NCBI GenBank assembly: GCA_002389045.1
Contig: DGNS01000009.1
Location: forward strand, 355,529-419,528
From: Thiotrichaceae bacterium UBA4486
GTDB lineage: Bacteria > Pseudomonadota > Gammaproteobacteria > Eutrophobiales > Eutrophobiaceae
Direction of reading: 5' to 3'
Length of the DNA stretch: 64,000 bases
The translations under genes and the position numbers were made by a program. The notes beneath the pieces were generated by a model. That model saw only the letters and a list, made by a program, of their open reading frames with translations, ran no database searches and had not been told where the DNA came from. Shown here one piece after another: positions 1 to 8,248 of this stretch (position 1 is its first letter; each line of letters starts with the position of its first letter).

Positions 1-340
1 CGGAAACAACTACCGGTTTTACAGCGACGATATCAATATACCTGCCGCCACGGGGTTGAGACTCTCCGAACTAAAACAATGATATCCGGACAATAGAGTC
101 GCAGGATGGACCAACAACTGCACCCTTGTGACCCCCTCAATCGGACAGTCAATTACACTTCGTTCCACTCACGCTGAGTCAGAAACATACCGTTTGTGCC
201 ATTCGATTGGTGTTTCGCTTATCGCTGCACAAACTGTTTTTTTGATTAAGCGCGCCAGCGTACGGATTGCATCCATAATTGCGGTCATACTGTCCGCCGG
301 GCTGGGAATCTTCCCTAACAAGGCCCGGAGGTAATTCAGA
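1..340. other. left edge, no supported gene
   Basis: I see no convincing gene in this stretch. A GTG-started 68-codon frame at 128-334 has no ribosome binding site I would trust and resembles nothing I know. The last 20 bases hold the strong Shine-Dalgarno (GGAGG at about 326-330) of the next gene, so the promoter of that lipoprotein gene probably lies here. Confidence 0.5.
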
Positions 341-574
341 ATGAACATGTCAAAACGCGGCACGATCAGTGCGATTTCCATCACCCTTTTGCTGGTCCTG
401 GGCGGTTGCTCGGGCATGACACAGCAGGAGAAAAACACCGCATACGGCGCCGGCGCAGGCGGTGTAGCCGGTGCCGTCCTTACCGGCGGCAGTGCTCTGG
501 GAACAGCCGGCGGTGCGGCGGTTGGCGGCGTCATCGGTCATGTTATCTCGGACGATGACGACGACCAGAAATAA
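341..574 (+). CDS. small glycine-zipper lipoprotein (OsmB-like)
   Basis: This 77-residue protein begins with a basic N-terminus and a hydrophobic segment ending in the lipobox LGGC, so Cys23 is the predicted lipidation site. The mature part is an alternating Gly/Ala-rich segment (about 35-68) with GxxxG-type spacing, a glycine zipper, and then a run of aspartates. This architecture is that of OsmB/YmgG-type small lipoproteins linked in other bacteria to osmotic or envelope stress. A GGAGG sequence sits about 10 bases before the ATG; a second ATG two codons in is equally usable. The family assignment rests on composition and architecture, so the function is tentative. Confidence 0.72.
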   Translation: MNMSKRGTISAISITLLLVLGGCSGMTQQEKNTAYGAGAGGVAGAVLTGGSALGTAGGAAVGGVIGHVISDDDDDQK

Positions 575-717
575 CCTGTAACGGCTATATTACTTATGTA
601 CCAGGAACCGGCTACACGGGTGCCCGCGGCAGTTCGGCAACCCGCAGCCCAGGCATAACAACCGGGATTCGGTGCTGTTGAACAGCATGTGACCGGAGTC
701 CGGAAGCAGTAGTCAAT

Positions 718-750
718 AAACGGCTCGGTCTCAGGATCGCGCCGTTTTTT
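718..750 (+). terminator. hairpin with T-run after the lipoprotein gene
   Basis: AAACGGC at 718-724 pairs with GCCGTTT at 741-747 and is followed by a run of T. The loop is long (16 bases) and the structure lies about 140 bases past the lipoprotein stop. It could be that gene's terminator or the 3' end of a small RNA from 575-750, which also contains a short hairpin (TGCTG/CAGCA) near 673-687. Confidence 0.4.
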
Positions 751-780
751 ATATCACTGAAGGTTCAACAGGAGAAGGTC

Positions 781-1224
781 ATGAACATTCATAAAACAAC
801 TATCGCTGCAACAGCGATAATCCTCACAACATTTACATTCGGTGTTGTCGCGCAACCCGGCAATAACGATAACGCCGACCGGCCCGGACAGAGCCGGCAT
901 GACAACAAGCCAGGCATGCATCAGTCCGGCGATGCCCGTATGCAAGACAGGGACGATGCTGAGCGAGGTCATGATACTGACCGGAGTCAGAGCAACCACC
1001 AGGGTAATGAAAACAGCAACCGGCAGTCTGACCCCGACTCCACCCGCGGCCTTGAGCGAGCTGCGGAGCGCCGTTCCGATAATGCCGGCCCTCAGGGACA
1101 AGCAGAAAAGGAATCTCACTGGTATGACTTTATGCTTGGCAGGAACAAGAAAGTGGAAGGCGATATGGAAAGCGGCTTCGAAACCACCGGGAAAAAGCAG
1201 CGCTGGTGGTGGCCGTTTAATTGA
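781..1224 (+). CDS. secreted, highly polar protein of unknown function
   Basis: This 147-residue protein starts at an ATG preceded by AGGAGA. A clear signal peptide covers about residues 1-25 (hydrophobic core, cleavage near VVAQ). The mature region to about residue 105 is low-complexity and extremely rich in Asn, Asp, Gln, Arg, Ser and Gly, as in disordered periplasmic proteins. The C-terminal 40 residues are more ordered and end in a Trp-rich basic tail (QRWWWPFN). I do not recognise the family. It sits between small envelope proteins on the same strand. The overlapping 238-codon frame on the other strand is a shadow. Confidence 0.6.
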   Translation: MNIHKTTIAATAIILTTFTFGVVAQPGNNDNADRPGQSRHDNKPGMHQSGDARMQDRDDAERGHDTDRSQSNHQGNENSNRQSDPDSTRGLERAAERRSDNAGPQGQAEKESHWYDFMLGRNKKVEGDMESGFETTGKKQRWWWPFN

Positions 1225-1314
1225 TATTACTGTGTGTGCTGTCGCACGGAACCAACCCGGCAGTGCGCATAGACTACCGCCATACATCATAAAATCACAA
1301 CCGGAGATAAAGAT

Positions 1315-1461
1315 ATGCTTGAAACCATCGCTATCATCCTGCTGATACTGTGGGGGCTGGGTCTGATTTCGTCCTATTCCATGGGTGGACTCATTCATGT
1401 CCTCCTGCTTTTCGCGGTCGTCGTGCTGCTCATACGTGTATTTCAGGGTAGAAGAATCTGA
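1315..1461 (+). CDS. lmo0937-type 48-residue membrane protein
   Basis: A 48-codon gene starts at ATG 1315 with GGAGA a few bases upstream. The product is nearly all membrane-embedded: one helix at about residues 4-20 ending in WGLG and SSYSMGG, and a second at 26-41, with a short basic tail (FQGRRI). Length, the LWxLGLxSSYxxGGxIHxLL pattern and the basic end match the lmo0937/DUF5670 family of tiny, often stress-induced membrane proteins whose molecular role is unknown. It lies about 90 bases after the secreted polar protein and 50 bases before another small membrane protein, so the three may be one transcript. Confidence 0.75.
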   Translation: MLETIAIILLILWGLGLISSYSMGGLIHVLLLFAVVVLLIRVFQGRRI

Positions 1462-1512
1462 TTTGCTCAATACGGATATCGATCCGCAGTTCCCTTTTCA
1501 GGAGATTGTAAA

Positions 1513-1740
1513 ATGAACATGGTGAGAATCGTGGCAATACTGTTGATCATCGGCGGCACCCTCGGGCTCGCCTATGGCGGCTTCAGTTATACCAGTGAAA
1601 CGCACGAGGCTGATTTGGGACCGATACAGCTGTCAGTCGATGAAAAGAAACACGTCAGTGTGCCCATATGGGCCGGCATCGGCCTGATTACGGCCGGTGG
1701 AATACTCCTGGTTGTGGGCTGGAAAGGCCGGTATAACTAA
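1513..1740 (+). CDS. small two-helix membrane protein (DUF3185-like)
   Basis: The 75-residue product has two hydrophobic helices (about 5-24 and 50-69) joined by a charged loop of about 25 residues containing the ETHEADLGPIQLSVDEKK stretch, and ends in WKGRYN. A good Shine-Dalgarno (AGGAGA) precedes the ATG. It resembles short DUF3185-type inner-membrane proteins, which have no known role. Its stop codon overlaps by four bases the stop of the convergent radical SAM gene, so the two transcripts meet tail to tail. Confidence 0.65.
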   Translation: MNMVRIVAILLIIGGTLGLAYGGFSYTSETHEADLGPIQLSVDEKKHVSVPIWAGIGLITAGGILLVVGWKGRYN

Positions 1741-2810
1741 AACAGGTCTGGTTGCCGCCTGTTCCCGGCGGGCGCAATAAATTTCGAGGTATCCAGCCTG
1801 ATGTGCCTGCTGTTCAGTCCCAGGCGCTTGCAGGTTTTGTGGAAACGCTGTTCGATCATGTCTGCATAGACGCCCTGCCCGCGCATGCGTGATTTAAATT
1901 CCGGATCGTTCTCCCGGCCGCCGCGGATGTCTTTCACCATGTTCATCACGTGATCACTCTTTAATGGATAATGTGTATCCAGCCATTCACGGAATAAAAT
2001 GTTCACTTCATGCGGCAGTCGCAGCATCACGTACCCGGCGCTGATCGCGCCGGATTCTGCGGCGCGAGCCAGTATGTTTTCCATTTCCGTGTCGTTCAAC
2101 GCCGGGATCACCGGCGCGAACATCACGCCCACGGGGATCCCCGCCCGGGCCAGTTCTTCGATGGCGCGCAGGCGTTTCCAGGGGGCCGCCGCGCGCGGTT
2201 CCATCCGCCGGGCGAGTTCGGGGTCCAGCGTCGTTACCGAGATAAAGACCTGCACCAGATCCAGTGCCGCCATGGCCGACAGCAGATCCCGATCTCTCAG
2301 CACCAGCGCCGACTTGGTCACAATGGTCAATGGATGCCGACAACGCTGCAGTGTCTCGATGATCTGCCGGGTGATCCGCCACTGCCGCTCGATCGGCTGG
2401 TACGGATCGGTGTTGGCGCCGAGGGCGATCGGGCTGCAGCGATAGCTTTTTGAAGCCAGTTCCTTTTCCAGCAGACGGGCGGCATCCGGCTTGGCGAACA
2501 GTTTTGTTTCAAAATCGATCCCGGGCGAGAGATCCATGTAGGCATGTGCGGGCCTTGCATAACAATAGGTACAACCGTGTTCACAGCCGCGGTAGGGATT
2601 GATGGACTGCTCAAAGGGAATGTCCGGCGAGCGGTTGCGACTGATGATGGTTCTGGACTGTTCGACGGTCACCGAGGTCGCCAGCGGTTCCTCATCGTCA
2701 TCCCGCCACCAGCCGTCATCGATACTCTCACGATCATCCTGCTGGTAACGCGGCCGGATCCACTGTCGCTGTCCCCTGCCCCTGGCCTTGTTCCGGGGTA
2801 CGGATTTCAT
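1737..2810 (-). CDS. PA0069-family radical SAM protein
   Basis: This 357-residue protein contains the cluster-binding CEHGCTYC (CxxxCxxC) at about residues 76-83, immediately after the conserved SINPYRGC context and followed by YARPAHAY. The radical SAM barrel follows, with NTDPYQPIE and TKSALVLRDRDLL motifs. These match the PA0069/Rv2578c subfamily, related to spore photoproduct lyase (SplB) but found in non-spore-formers; its substrate is not established. The N-terminal 50 residues are charged and variable. The gene stands alone on this strand and is head-to-head with rmuC across about 80 bases. Confidence 0.88.
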   Translation of the reverse strand: MKSVPRNKARGRGQRQWIRPRYQQDDRESIDDGWWRDDDEEPLATSVTVEQSRTIISRNRSPDIPFEQSINPYRGCEHGCTYCYARPAHAYMDLSPGIDFETKLFAKPDAARLLEKELASKSYRCSPIALGANTDPYQPIERQWRITRQIIETLQRCRHPLTIVTKSALVLRDRDLLSAMAALDLVQVFISVTTLDPELARRMEPRAAAPWKRLRAIEELARAGIPVGVMFAPVIPALNDTEMENILARAAESGAISAGYVMLRLPHEVNILFREWLDTHYPLKSDHVMNMVKDIRGGRENDPEFKSRMRGQGVYADMIEQRFHKTCKRLGLNSRHIRLDTSKFIAPAGNRRQPDLF

Positions 2811-2891
2811 GCATGGAGTCTATCCCGGCGATCGCCGGCGCGCCAGCATCGGACTGGTTGTCAAGCTCCGGATGCCGTAAGATATTGTTTC

Positions 2892-4220
2892 GTGGAATCT
2901 TACCCTACCGCCGTTGTCATCGGGCTCATTGCGCTCACCGCCATCATTGTGCTTCTGGTCTGGATACTGTACTTGCTCAGGGGGTCGGGCAACATCAGGG
3001 CCGCGCTGGAATCGATGCGCGGCGATCTCGAGCTGGCGCGCATGAAGAGCGAACTGCTGGAACAGCAGCACCAGGAATCCCGCCAGCATCTGACCGAACT
3101 GATTGTCAACCTGCGGGAACGCCAGGTCAGCCATACGGCGGACCTGCGCGAACACCTCGCCAACCTGCTGGCCGGCCACCAGACCGCATTCGAAAAACGC
3201 CAGGCCGAGGCCATCAGGGAACTCAGCGAGACCATCAACAAGGGCATGAGTTACTCGCAAAAACAGATCAACACCCAGCTTGATCACAACATCGAGCAGT
3301 TGATCAAGCGCGTCAACCATCTTACCGAACGCACCGAACAGCGCCTGCACGAAATCGGCGGCCTGGTGGAAAAACGCCTGGACGAAGGCTTCAAGAAAAC
3401 CACCGAAACCTTTACCGACATCGTCAAACGCCTGGCCCTGATCGACGAGGCCCAGAAAAAAATCACCGAGTTATCGACCAATGTCGTCAGCCTGCAGGAG
3501 ATCCTGGCGGACAAGCGTTCGCGCGGCGCCTTCGGCGAAGTTCAGCTCAATGCCCTGATCGCCAATGTCATGCCGGAGAACAGTTATGCCATCCAGTACA
3601 CCCTGCCCAATGACTGTGTGGCTGACTGCGCCCTGTTTTTGCCGGAGCCGACCGGCACGATACTGATCGATGCCAAGTTTCCACTGGAATCCTACCGCAC
3701 CATGACGGATTTCACCCTCGGCGATCTGGAACGCAAGGCGGCGGAAAAACAGTTCCGGCGCGACATCCAGAAGCACATTGCCGATATCGCCGAAAAATAC
3801 ATCATTCCGGGCACCACCTCGGACGGAGCCGTCATGTTCATTCCCGCCGAGTCGGTCTTTGCCGAAATCCAGGGTCACTATCCCGAACTGGTGGACATAG
3901 CCCATAACGCCCGGGTCTGGATGGTCTCACCGACCACGCTGTGGGCTACGCTGAACACTGCCCGTGCCGTGTTAAAAGATGCAGAAACACGGGAACAGGT
4001 CGATATCATCAAGGAACACCTGGGTTACCTGTCGAAAGATTTCGACCGTTTCCGCGGCCGCATGGATGATCTGGCCAAGCATATTCGTCAGGCCCACGAG
4101 GATGTGGAAAAGGTGAATACCTCGGCGCGCAAGATCAGCAGCCGTTTTGAAAAAATCGAGAAACTGGAAATCGAGAATGACACAACAGTACAATTACCGG
4201 CAGACCATCACAATGTGTGA
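2892..4220 (+). CDS. rmuC: DNA recombination protein RmuC
   Basis: The 442-residue product has one N-terminal transmembrane helix (about residues 7-28), a long coiled coil (about 35-195), and the RmuC nuclease-like core (about 215-400) with the hallmark DAKFPLESY and MFIPAES motifs. RmuC limits inversions at short inverted repeats in E. coli. I chose the GTG at 2892 because it places the membrane helix directly at the N-terminus; the open frame extends 116 codons further upstream but that part overlaps the divergent radical SAM gene and is not RmuC-like. The Shine-Dalgarno for the GTG is weak. Confidence 0.9.
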   Translation: MESYPTAVVIGLIALTAIIVLLVWILYLLRGSGNIRAALESMRGDLELARMKSELLEQQHQESRQHLTELIVNLRERQVSHTADLREHLANLLAGHQTAFEKRQAEAIRELSETINKGMSYSQKQINTQLDHNIEQLIKRVNHLTERTEQRLHEIGGLVEKRLDEGFKKTTETFTDIVKRLALIDEAQKKITELSTNVVSLQEILADKRSRGAFGEVQLNALIANVMPENSYAIQYTLPNDCVADCALFLPEPTGTILIDAKFPLESYRTMTDFTLGDLERKAAEKQFRRDIQKHIADIAEKYIIPGTTSDGAVMFIPAESVFAEIQGHYPELVDIAHNARVWMVSPTTLWATLNTARAVLKDAETREQVDIIKEHLGYLSKDFDRFRGRMDDLAKHIRQAHEDVEKVNTSARKISSRFEKIEKLEIENDTTVQLPADHHNV

Positions 4221-4295
4221 TCGATGTACGGGATCGGTATGAACTCCGCATGTATATTCGTATCACATATGACGTATACACAGCTATCTCCCTGA

Positions 4296-5111
4296 ATGAG
4301 CTATAAACCACTGACCACAATTATCTTCGACATGGACGGCACCCTGGCCAACACCGAGGAGATCCATCGCCAGGCGTTCAACCAGGCATTCACTGAATTC
4401 GACCTGCCGATACACTGGAACGCGCCCGAATACGCACAGTTGCTGTCCGTTTCCGGTGGCCGGCAACGCATTTATCGTTATCTGAAAAGTCACAGCATCA
4501 ACCTACGCAGGGACAAGCGGCGCTTTGCCCGGGAAATTCACCAGCGCAAATCGGAAATCTACCGGGAGAAACTCGATGCCGGTCATCTGATCCTGCGTCG
4601 CGGCGTGCTCAGACTGATCCGTGAAGCGCACAGGAACAATATCCGTATGGGTATCGCCACCAGTTCTTCCAGAAGTAACATCGATACGCTGGTGCATAAT
4701 ACGCTGGGCATTCGGGGTCTGGACTACTTTGACAGCATCGTCAGTTGCGACATCATCTCCGAGCAAAAGCCTTCGCCGGCAGTCTATCAGTACGCCCTCG
4801 CCGAACTGGGCACCAATCCCGAAAACTGCATAGCTATCGAGGACACCAGTAACGGTAACCGAGCGGCTCTGGCTGCCGGGATCAAAACCGTCATTACCAC
4901 CCATGAATTTACCCTGGACAATGATTTCAGTGGCGCATCACTGGTTCTCGATGACATGGGTGAACCGGAACATCACTTCAACGTACTCTCCGGTAACTCC
5001 CATGAACACCACTATCTCAACCTGGAATTGATGAAAAAAATCCTGCAGGACCAGAGCCCGGTCAATGTTCAGTCGCCGTGGTTTCCCGCCTACGCCGCCT
5101 GTTGCAAGTAA
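4296..5111 (+). CDS. HAD-family phosphatase, CbbY/phosphoglycolate phosphatase-like
   Basis: The 271-residue protein opens with the HAD motif I DMDGTLANTE (nucleophile and acid/base Asp), followed by a helical cap. Motif II (ATSSSRSN, about residue 120), motif III Lys (SEQKPSPAVY) and motif IV (IEDTSNGNRAA) are all present, so it should be catalytically competent. The pattern is typical of CbbY-like enzymes, which dephosphorylate small sugar phosphates such as xylulose-1,5-bisphosphate or phosphoglycolate. No Calvin-cycle genes lie nearby, so the substrate is uncertain. It lies between rmuC and oxyR, each with its own spacing. Confidence 0.85.
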   Translation: MSYKPLTTIIFDMDGTLANTEEIHRQAFNQAFTEFDLPIHWNAPEYAQLLSVSGGRQRIYRYLKSHSINLRRDKRRFAREIHQRKSEIYREKLDAGHLILRRGVLRLIREAHRNNIRMGIATSSSRSNIDTLVHNTLGIRGLDYFDSIVSCDIISEQKPSPAVYQYALAELGTNPENCIAIEDTSNGNRAALAAGIKTVITTHEFTLDNDFSGASLVLDDMGEPEHHFNVLSGNSHEHHYLNLELMKKILQDQSPVNVQSPWFPAYAACCK

Positions 5112-5182
5112 GCTGTTCAGGCCGGTTCGCCGGCATCATGATAATCCATGATGTTGTGAACGGGTTTCGCTAGAATACGTTC

Positions 5183-6109
5183 ATGACCCTGACCGAGTTA
5201 CGTTACATTGTTGCCGTTGCCCGCGAGCGCCATTTCGGCCGTGCTGCGGCGTCCTGTTTTGTCAGTCAGCCAACCCTGAGCGTAGCTATCAAAAAACTCG
5301 AGGAACAACTTGGCGTCACTCTGTTCGAGCGCTACCAGCATGATGTCCGGGTGACGGCCATCGGCGAAAAAATTATTGAACAGGCCCGGCGTGTGCTCGA
5401 GGAAGCGGACAGGATCAAGGACATCGCCAGTGAATCCGAGAACGCCTTGACCGGACAACTCAAGCTCGGCGTGATTTATACCGTCGGACCCTACCTGCTA
5501 CCCAAACTGATCCCGGCCATTCACAAGGCAGCGCCGGAACTGAAACTGGTGATCGAGGAAAACTTCACGCATGAACTGGGCGAATTGCTGCGCCAGGGTG
5601 AACTGGACATGATCATTGTCTCGACGCCGTTTACTATACCAACTACGGAAACCCGGTATCTCTACAGTGAACCCTTCATGGTGGCCCTGCCCATGGATCA
5701 TCCCCTGACCAGAAAAAAATCCATACGCCTAGAAGATCTGTTCGATGAGACATTACTGTTACTGCGTACCGGCAACTGCTTTCGCGACCAGGTGCTGGAG
5801 GCCTGCTCATCGTGCATGAGTCAGCAGTTCTCGCAGGAAAATATCCAGAAAACACTGGAGGGAAGTTCACTGGAAACGATCCGGCAAATGGTGGCAGCCG
5901 GCACCGGAGTTACCATCCTGCCCGCGACCACCATCAGTGAAGGTCCGGATATGAAAGGACACCTGGAATATCGGCCTTTCGTCAAACCGGCGCCCGAGCG
6001 CGACGTGATACTGGCCTGGCGTAAATCCTATCCCAGAACAGCGCTGGTCGACCTGGTTGAAAATACCGTCGGCAAAATCAGGCTCAGGGGCATCAGTATC
6101 GCGGCGTGA
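5183..6109 (+). CDS. oxyR: peroxide-sensing LysR regulator OxyR
   Basis: The 308-residue protein has the LysR winged helix-turn-helix at residues 1-60 (ELRYIVAVARERHFGRAA, SQPTLSVAIKKLEEQLG) and a regulatory domain with the redox pair Cys199 and Cys208 (GNCFRDQVLEAC). Numbering and spacing are the same as in E. coli OxyR, where these cysteines form the H2O2-sensing disulfide. It should activate antioxidant genes; a matching operator lies at 49994-50030 before the peroxiredoxin-glutaredoxin gene. Its stop codon abuts the stop of the convergent protease gene with no intervening base. Confidence 0.94.
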   Translation: MTLTELRYIVAVARERHFGRAAASCFVSQPTLSVAIKKLEEQLGVTLFERYQHDVRVTAIGEKIIEQARRVLEEADRIKDIASESENALTGQLKLGVIYTVGPYLLPKLIPAIHKAAPELKLVIEENFTHELGELLRQGELDMIIVSTPFTIPTTETRYLYSEPFMVALPMDHPLTRKKSIRLEDLFDETLLLLRTGNCFRDQVLEACSSCMSQQFSQENIQKTLEGSSLETIRQMVAAGTGVTILPATTISEGPDMKGHLEYRPFVKPAPERDVILAWRKSYPRTALVDLVENTVGKIRLRGISIAA

Positions 6110-7486
6110 TCACTTGATGACGAGAAAGGCGGCCGTGTTACCCCGGACCACCCGCAACAATAACGAACCCGGTACCTGATCCACCAGGGTCAGAAAACTC
6201 TGCAGATCCGTTACATTCTGGCGGTTGATGGAGGTAATAATATCGCCAGTACGCAAACCGGCCTGCCAGGCGGGGCTGCCACGTTCCACATCGGCGATGA
6301 TCACGCCCTCGAGTTGACCGTATAAGGGATGACTCTCATCGAGTTCAGCCACGGAGAGGCCGGACAGGCGTTCATTCTTGTACTGACCACTGGCTGCCGT
6401 GGTTTCCTGGGCCTTGATCCGCGCCTTGATGGTTCTGGTTTCACCGTTGCGCAGAATTTCGAAGACCGCCTCTTCATTCACGGATAAAAGTCCGATACGG
6501 TTGCGCAGATCGCCGGCATTGCGAATCTTGTGACCGTTCATTTTAACCACCACATCGCCGGGTTCAAATCCGGCCTCGGCCGCCGGGGAATTCTCCATGA
6601 TACGATTAATCACCGCACCGCGCCGGTTGTCCAGTCCGAACGCCTCGGCCAGTTCCGGACTCAGATCCTGGGCGTGAACGCCCAGAAATCCGCGTTCCAC
6701 GCCACCGGTTTCCACCAGTTGTTCCATGATATTCAGGGCCAGATTGGCGGGTATGGCAAATCCGATACCGATATTGCCGCCGGACTGTGAAAATATGGCT
6801 GTATTGATGCCAACCAGTTCACCCTTGAGATTAACCAGTGCGCCACCGGAGTTACCGGGATTGATTGAAGCATCCGTCTGGATGAAATCCTCGTAGCCCT
6901 CGATGCCCAGACCGCTGCGGCTCAGTGCACTGATAATGCCGGAGGTCACCGTCTGCCCGAGCCCAAACGGGTTGCCGATGGCCACGACAAAATCGCCCAC
7001 TCGCAGATCGTCGGAGTTGGTGGGCTTGATGGCGGTGAGATTCTCCGCGGGCACCCGGATGACCGCGACATCGGTTTCCGGATCGGTGCCCACCAGTTCC
7101 GCATCAAGTTGACGTCCGTCCCGAAGCGTGACGGTGATTTGCACCGCGTTGGCAATGACATGATTATTGGTCAGAACAAGTCCCCGTTCGGCATCGACAA
7201 TGACACCGGAGCCGAGACTCTGGGTCTTGCGTTCTGTAGGCATGTTGGGAATATTGAAAAAGCGCCGGAAAAACGGGTCGGCGAACAGTGGACTTTGCTG
7301 CAATTTGACCTTGCCTTCAGTGGCGATATTGACGACCGCCGGAGTCACATCCCCCAGCATCGGGGCGAGACTGGGAAGTTTCTGATCCCCGGCCTCCAGC
7401 GGCAATGCCGCCCGGGCAACCGCGGGCATGAGCATGGCGAGTGTCAGGCAAAAGAACCGGATGTAGCGAATCAGGCGGGTCGGCAT
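6110..7486 (-). CDS. degQ: periplasmic Do-type serine protease (DegQ/MucD-like)
   Basis: The 458-residue protein has a signal peptide (about 1-27), a trypsin-like domain with the triad His (TNNHVI), Asp (DPETDVAVIRV) and Ser (GNSGGALVN), then two PDZ domains (about 260-350 and 365-458). This is the DegP/DegQ/MucD architecture: an ATP-independent periplasmic protease and chaperone that degrades misfolded envelope proteins. Length fits DegQ or MucD better than the longer DegP; the symbol is a best guess within the family. A sigma-E-like promoter lies 45-73 bases upstream. It lies downstream of hsp20 but is separated from it by a hairpin terminator. Confidence 0.92.
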   Translation of the reverse strand: MPTRLIRYIRFFCLTLAMLMPAVARAALPLEAGDQKLPSLAPMLGDVTPAVVNIATEGKVKLQQSPLFADPFFRRFFNIPNMPTERKTQSLGSGVIVDAERGLVLTNNHVIANAVQITVTLRDGRQLDAELVGTDPETDVAVIRVPAENLTAIKPTNSDDLRVGDFVVAIGNPFGLGQTVTSGIISALSRSGLGIEGYEDFIQTDASINPGNSGGALVNLKGELVGINTAIFSQSGGNIGIGFAIPANLALNIMEQLVETGGVERGFLGVHAQDLSPELAEAFGLDNRRGAVINRIMENSPAAEAGFEPGDVVVKMNGHKIRNAGDLRNRIGLLSVNEEAVFEILRNGETRTIKARIKAQETTAASGQYKNERLSGLSVAELDESHPLYGQLEGVIIADVERGSPAWQAGLRTGDIITSINRQNVTDLQSFLTLVDQVPGSLLLRVVRGNTAAFLVIK

Positions 7487-7530
7487 AGTTTCTCCTTATA
7501 TTATCGATAGCGGTTAGTGGATTACTTTTT

Positions 7531-7559
7531 TCTGAGCCGCAATAGTACTGATAAGTTCA
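7531..7559 (-). promoter_or_regulatory. sigma-E-like promoter of the Do protease gene
   Basis: On the minus strand a TGAACTT element (7553-7559) is followed after 16 bases by CTCAGA (7531-7536). This resembles the sigma-E pattern GGAACTT-N15/16-GTCAAA and stands about 45 bases before the protease start. DegP-type genes are classical sigma-E targets, which supports the reading, but two positions differ from consensus. Confidence 0.4.
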
Positions 7560-7623
7560 TCCGCGCGGACAAACCCGCCCGGGCCGGATCCGGGCCGATG
7601 AATACATTAATTTACGCCCAAAC

Positions 7624-7652
7624 ACAAACAGGCGGTATTACCGCCTGTTTGT
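7624..7652 (-). terminator. hairpin terminator after hsp20
   Basis: A perfect 12-bp stem (ACAAACAGGCGG with its complement) closes a 5-base loop (TATTA) 16 bases past the hsp20 stop. It would end hsp20 transcription before the protease gene. The T-run after it is poor in both directions. Confidence 0.6.
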
Positions 7653-7667
7653 GATCGCATCCGGTTT

Positions 7668-8123
7668 TCAGCTTTTTACCGCAATGCGCTTGGGCTGTAC
7701 CTTTTCCTGCTTGGGCACGGTTATTTCCAGCACACCGTTCTTGCCATGCGCCTCGATTCGGTCTGCATCGGCCGTATCCGGCAGGCTGAAGCGGCGATAG
7801 AAAGTTCCATGGGCGCGTTCTATACGCGTGTAGCCCTGGCTGTCCTCTTTTTTCTCGACTGCGCGTTCACCTTTCAGCGACAGCACGCCGTTTTCCATGG
7901 TCACTTCAATATCCTTTGGATCGACACCGGGCAAATCCGCATGGATGACGAAACGATCACTTTCCTCGCTGATGTCCACAGCGGGACGCCAGTGAGTGGT
8001 AGCAATGTTCGAGCTGTCGGCATCGCCGCGCTCACCCAGCAGGGTATCGTACAGGCCGAGGCCGTTCATTTCTTTCTGCAGTCTGTCCAGCAGACTCCAG
8101 GGTTCATATCGAGTAAGTGCCAT
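7668..8123 (-). CDS. hsp20: Hsp20/alpha-crystallin small heat-shock protein
   Basis: The 151-residue protein carries the alpha-crystallin domain (about residues 42-138) with VDISEESDRFVIHADLPGV, a GVLSLKGER strand and the signature NGVLEITVPK. It ends in an I-A-V motif within KRIAVKS, the C-terminal IxI/V segment that docks oligomers. It is an ATP-independent holdase that binds unfolding proteins in the cytoplasm. A GGAGG Shine-Dalgarno precedes the ATG, and a close match to a sigma-32 promoter lies 40-66 bases upstream, so heat-shock induction is expected. Confidence 0.93.
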   Translation of the reverse strand: MALTRYEPWSLLDRLQKEMNGLGLYDTLLGERGDADSSNIATTHWRPAVDISEESDRFVIHADLPGVDPKDIEVTMENGVLSLKGERAVEKKEDSQGYTRIERAHGTFYRRFSLPDTADADRIEAHGKNGVLEITVPKQEKVQPKRIAVKS

Positions 8124-8161
8124 ATCACACCTCCAAATCGTTGTTTTGTTCGATGCTTTCT

Positions 8162-8189
8162 ATATGGGGTGCGGGCAGGGACTTTCAAG
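8162..8189 (-). promoter_or_regulatory. sigma-32 heat-shock promoter of hsp20
   Basis: On the minus strand CTTGAAA (8183-8189) and CCCCATAT (8162-8169) are separated by exactly 13 bases. This matches the E. coli RpoH consensus CTTGAAA-N11-16-CCCCATNT at every defined position, and it points straight at hsp20. Confidence 0.9.
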
Positions 8190-8248
8190 ACCCGGAAAAA
8201 CAATTTTTCAAGCCCCGTTGACGGAACCCGGATCCGGATCAGACCTGC

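Noticed and set aside
128..334. 68-codon frame at the left edge
   Set aside because: Weak start, no similarity, and it overlaps the expected promoter of the following lipoprotein gene.
754..1470. 238-codon minus-strand frame
   Set aside because: Covers two plus-strand genes with good ribosome binding sites and signal-peptide or membrane patterns; no similarity itself.
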